A stretch of 6,159 nucleotides of DNA from Nitrospinota bacterium (GTDB taxonomy: Bacteria > UBA8248), in NCBI GenBank assembly GCA_029937135.1, contig JAPYQX010000181.1, forward strand, positions 1 through 6,159. The letters are read 5' to 3'. Under the pieces are notes generated by a model. That model did not search any database. It saw only the letters and a program-made list of their open reading frames with translations, and was not told the origin of the DNA. The position numbers were made by a program, and so were the translations under genes. This document shows, one piece after another, positions 4,999 to 6,159 of this stretch (the first letter of the stretch is position 1; each line of letters begins with the position of its first letter).

Positions 4999-6159
4999 AT
5001 GAACCTGTTCGATGACTTGAAAGCGCGCGGGCTGATACACGATTTCACCGACTCACCCGAGATGTCAGCCGCTCTCGAAAGCGGGGGGATGTCGCTTTAC
5101 TGCGGCTTCGACCCCACCGCCGACAGCCTCCACATCGGCAGCCTCATGCCCATCACCGGGCTCATGCGCTTTCAGCGCGCCGGGCACCGGCCCCTGGCCC
5201 TCGTGGGCGGGGCGACGGGGATGATTGGCGACCCCTCGGGCAAGAGCGAGGAGCGTAACCTCCTCGACAACGCCACCCTCGCCGCGAACAATGCGGGAAT
5301 CCGCGCCCAGCTCGAGGGGTTTCTCGATTTCGGCCCGGGGCCCACGGCGGCCAAGATGGTGAACAACGCTGACTGGTTCGGCGGGATGAACCTTCTCGAT
5401 TTTCTCCGGGGCGCCGGGAAGCATTTTTCGGTCGGCTACATGATGGCCAAGGAGTCGGTCAAGACGCGCGTCGCCGACGCCGGTATCTCCTACACCGAGT
5501 TCAGCTACATGATCCTCCAGGCCTATGACTTTCTCCACCTCTTCGAGACCGAGGGCTGCAACCTCCAGATTGGCGGCTCCGATCAGTGGGGCAACATCAC
5601 GAGCGGCATCGAGCTTATCCGCCGCTCGCTCGGGAAACCCGCCCATGGCATCACCTTTCCCCTCATTACCACATCGGACGGCCGGAAGTTCGGCAAGACC
5701 GAGGCGGGAAACATCTGGCTCGACCCGAAGCGGACAAGCCCCTACCGCTTCTACCAGTACTGGATTCAGACGGCGGACGCCGACGTGGGCCGCTTCCTTC
5801 GCTACTTCACTTTCTTGCCGCTCGATGAGATCGGCACAATAGAAACTGCTCAGAACGAACACCCTGAGCGCAGGGAGGGCCAGGCAAGGCTCGCCCTTGA
5901 ACTCACCAACCTCGTCCACGGCACCGACATCACCGAGAGCAACATCCGAGCCTCCCGGATTCTGTTTGGCGGCGCTCTTGAGGGAATCGAGGAGCGCGAC
6001 CTGCTGGCAGCCGCCGCCGAGATGCCCCGGACCGCTAGCAACAGTGCTCCCCCGCTTCCCCTGGTGGATGTGCTTGTAGAATCTGGATTATCCAAGTCCC
6101 GTTCAATGGCCCGGAAAGACCTCGCCGGGGGTGGGATTTATGTGAACAACAACCGAATT
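4999..6159 (+). CDS. tyrS: Tyrosyl-tRNA synthetase, 3' end cut by the window
   Basis: This is a class I aminoacyl-tRNA synthetase that charges tRNA-Tyr with tyrosine using ATP. The first 387 residues are present and the frame is open to the last base. Residues Y34-C-G-F-D-P-T lead into the HIGH-type motif H45-I-G-S. The ATP/tyrosine pocket continues with G-G-A-T-G-M-I-G-D-P-S-G. The tyrosine-specificity residues are in Y170-M-I-L-Q174-A-Y-D177, and the G-G-S-D-Q-W-G-N motif has Asp195 and Gln196. The KMSKS loop has the variant KFGKT at 230-234, as in Escherichia coli TyrS. From about residue 352 the C-terminal S4 RNA-binding domain begins (V-D-V-L-V-E-S-G-L, then R-K-D-L-A-G-G-G). Roughly 30-40 residues are missing compared with the usual length of about 420. 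The gene is divergent from the LOG-family gene and has its own likely promoter. Confidence 0.97.
   Translation, partial: MNLFDDLKARGLIHDFTDSPEMSAALESGGMSLYCGFDPTADSLHIGSLMPITGLMRFQRAGHRPLALVGGATGMIGDPSGKSEERNLLDNATLAANNAGIRAQLEGFLDFGPGPTAAKMVNNADWFGGMNLLDFLRGAGKHFSVGYMMAKESVKTRVADAGISYTEFSYMILQAYDFLHLFETEGCNLQIGGSDQWGNITSGIELIRRSLGKPAHGITFPLITTSDGRKFGKTEAGNIWLDPKRTSPYRFYQYWIQTADADVGRFLRYFTFLPLDEIGTIETAQNEHPERREGQARLALELTNLVHGTDITESNIRASRILFGGALEGIEERDLLAAAAEMPRTASNSAPPLPLVDVLVESGLSKSRSMARKDLAGGGIYVNNNRI

Noticed and set aside
5065..5919. 284-codon open frame on the minus strand
   Set aside because: It is antisense to tyrS, whose identity is certain, and has no recognisable domain.

Overview
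This GC-rich bacterial window holds six protein genes and almost no spare DNA. Five lie on the minus strand and read from about 4795 down to the left edge. One (tyrS) lies on the plus strand and runs off the right edge. I see no tRNA, rRNA, insertion sequence or CRISPR array. The organism cannot be named from this sequence. Frequent GTG starts, GC-rich codon third positions and a probable selenocysteine codon suit a GC-rich, perhaps uncultivated, Gram-negative-like lineage, but that is inference only.

Right part (4796-6159): a 203-bp divergent intergenic region with three short inverted repeats and a plausible sigma-70-type promoter separates a LOG-family nucleotide hydrolase gene (minus) from tyrosyl-tRNA synthetase (plus). 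The tyrS reading frame is open to the last base and is cut within its C-terminal S4 domain.

Middle (1008-4795, minus): three tightly packed genes look like one operon. They encode a LOG-family protein, a MoxR/CbbQ-type AAA+ ATPase with intact Walker A, Walker B and sensor residues, and a 687-residue protein. The N-terminal half of that protein resembles the TraB/EreA/ChaN-like fold found in DUF5682-type partners of MoxR ATPases. Its C-terminal half is not recognised. No VWA protein, the usual MoxR partner, is present. This ATPase/TraB-like pair is the best candidate for an undescribed system here.

Left part (1-955, minus): a DinB-fold maleylpyruvate-isomerase-like enzyme with an SCP2-like C-terminal domain is followed after one base by a partial gene. 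That partial frame reads like the start of a thioredoxin-fold protein. Its in-frame UGA falls exactly at the first position of a CxxC motif (U-G-L-C), so it is probably a selenoprotein gene cut by the window edge.
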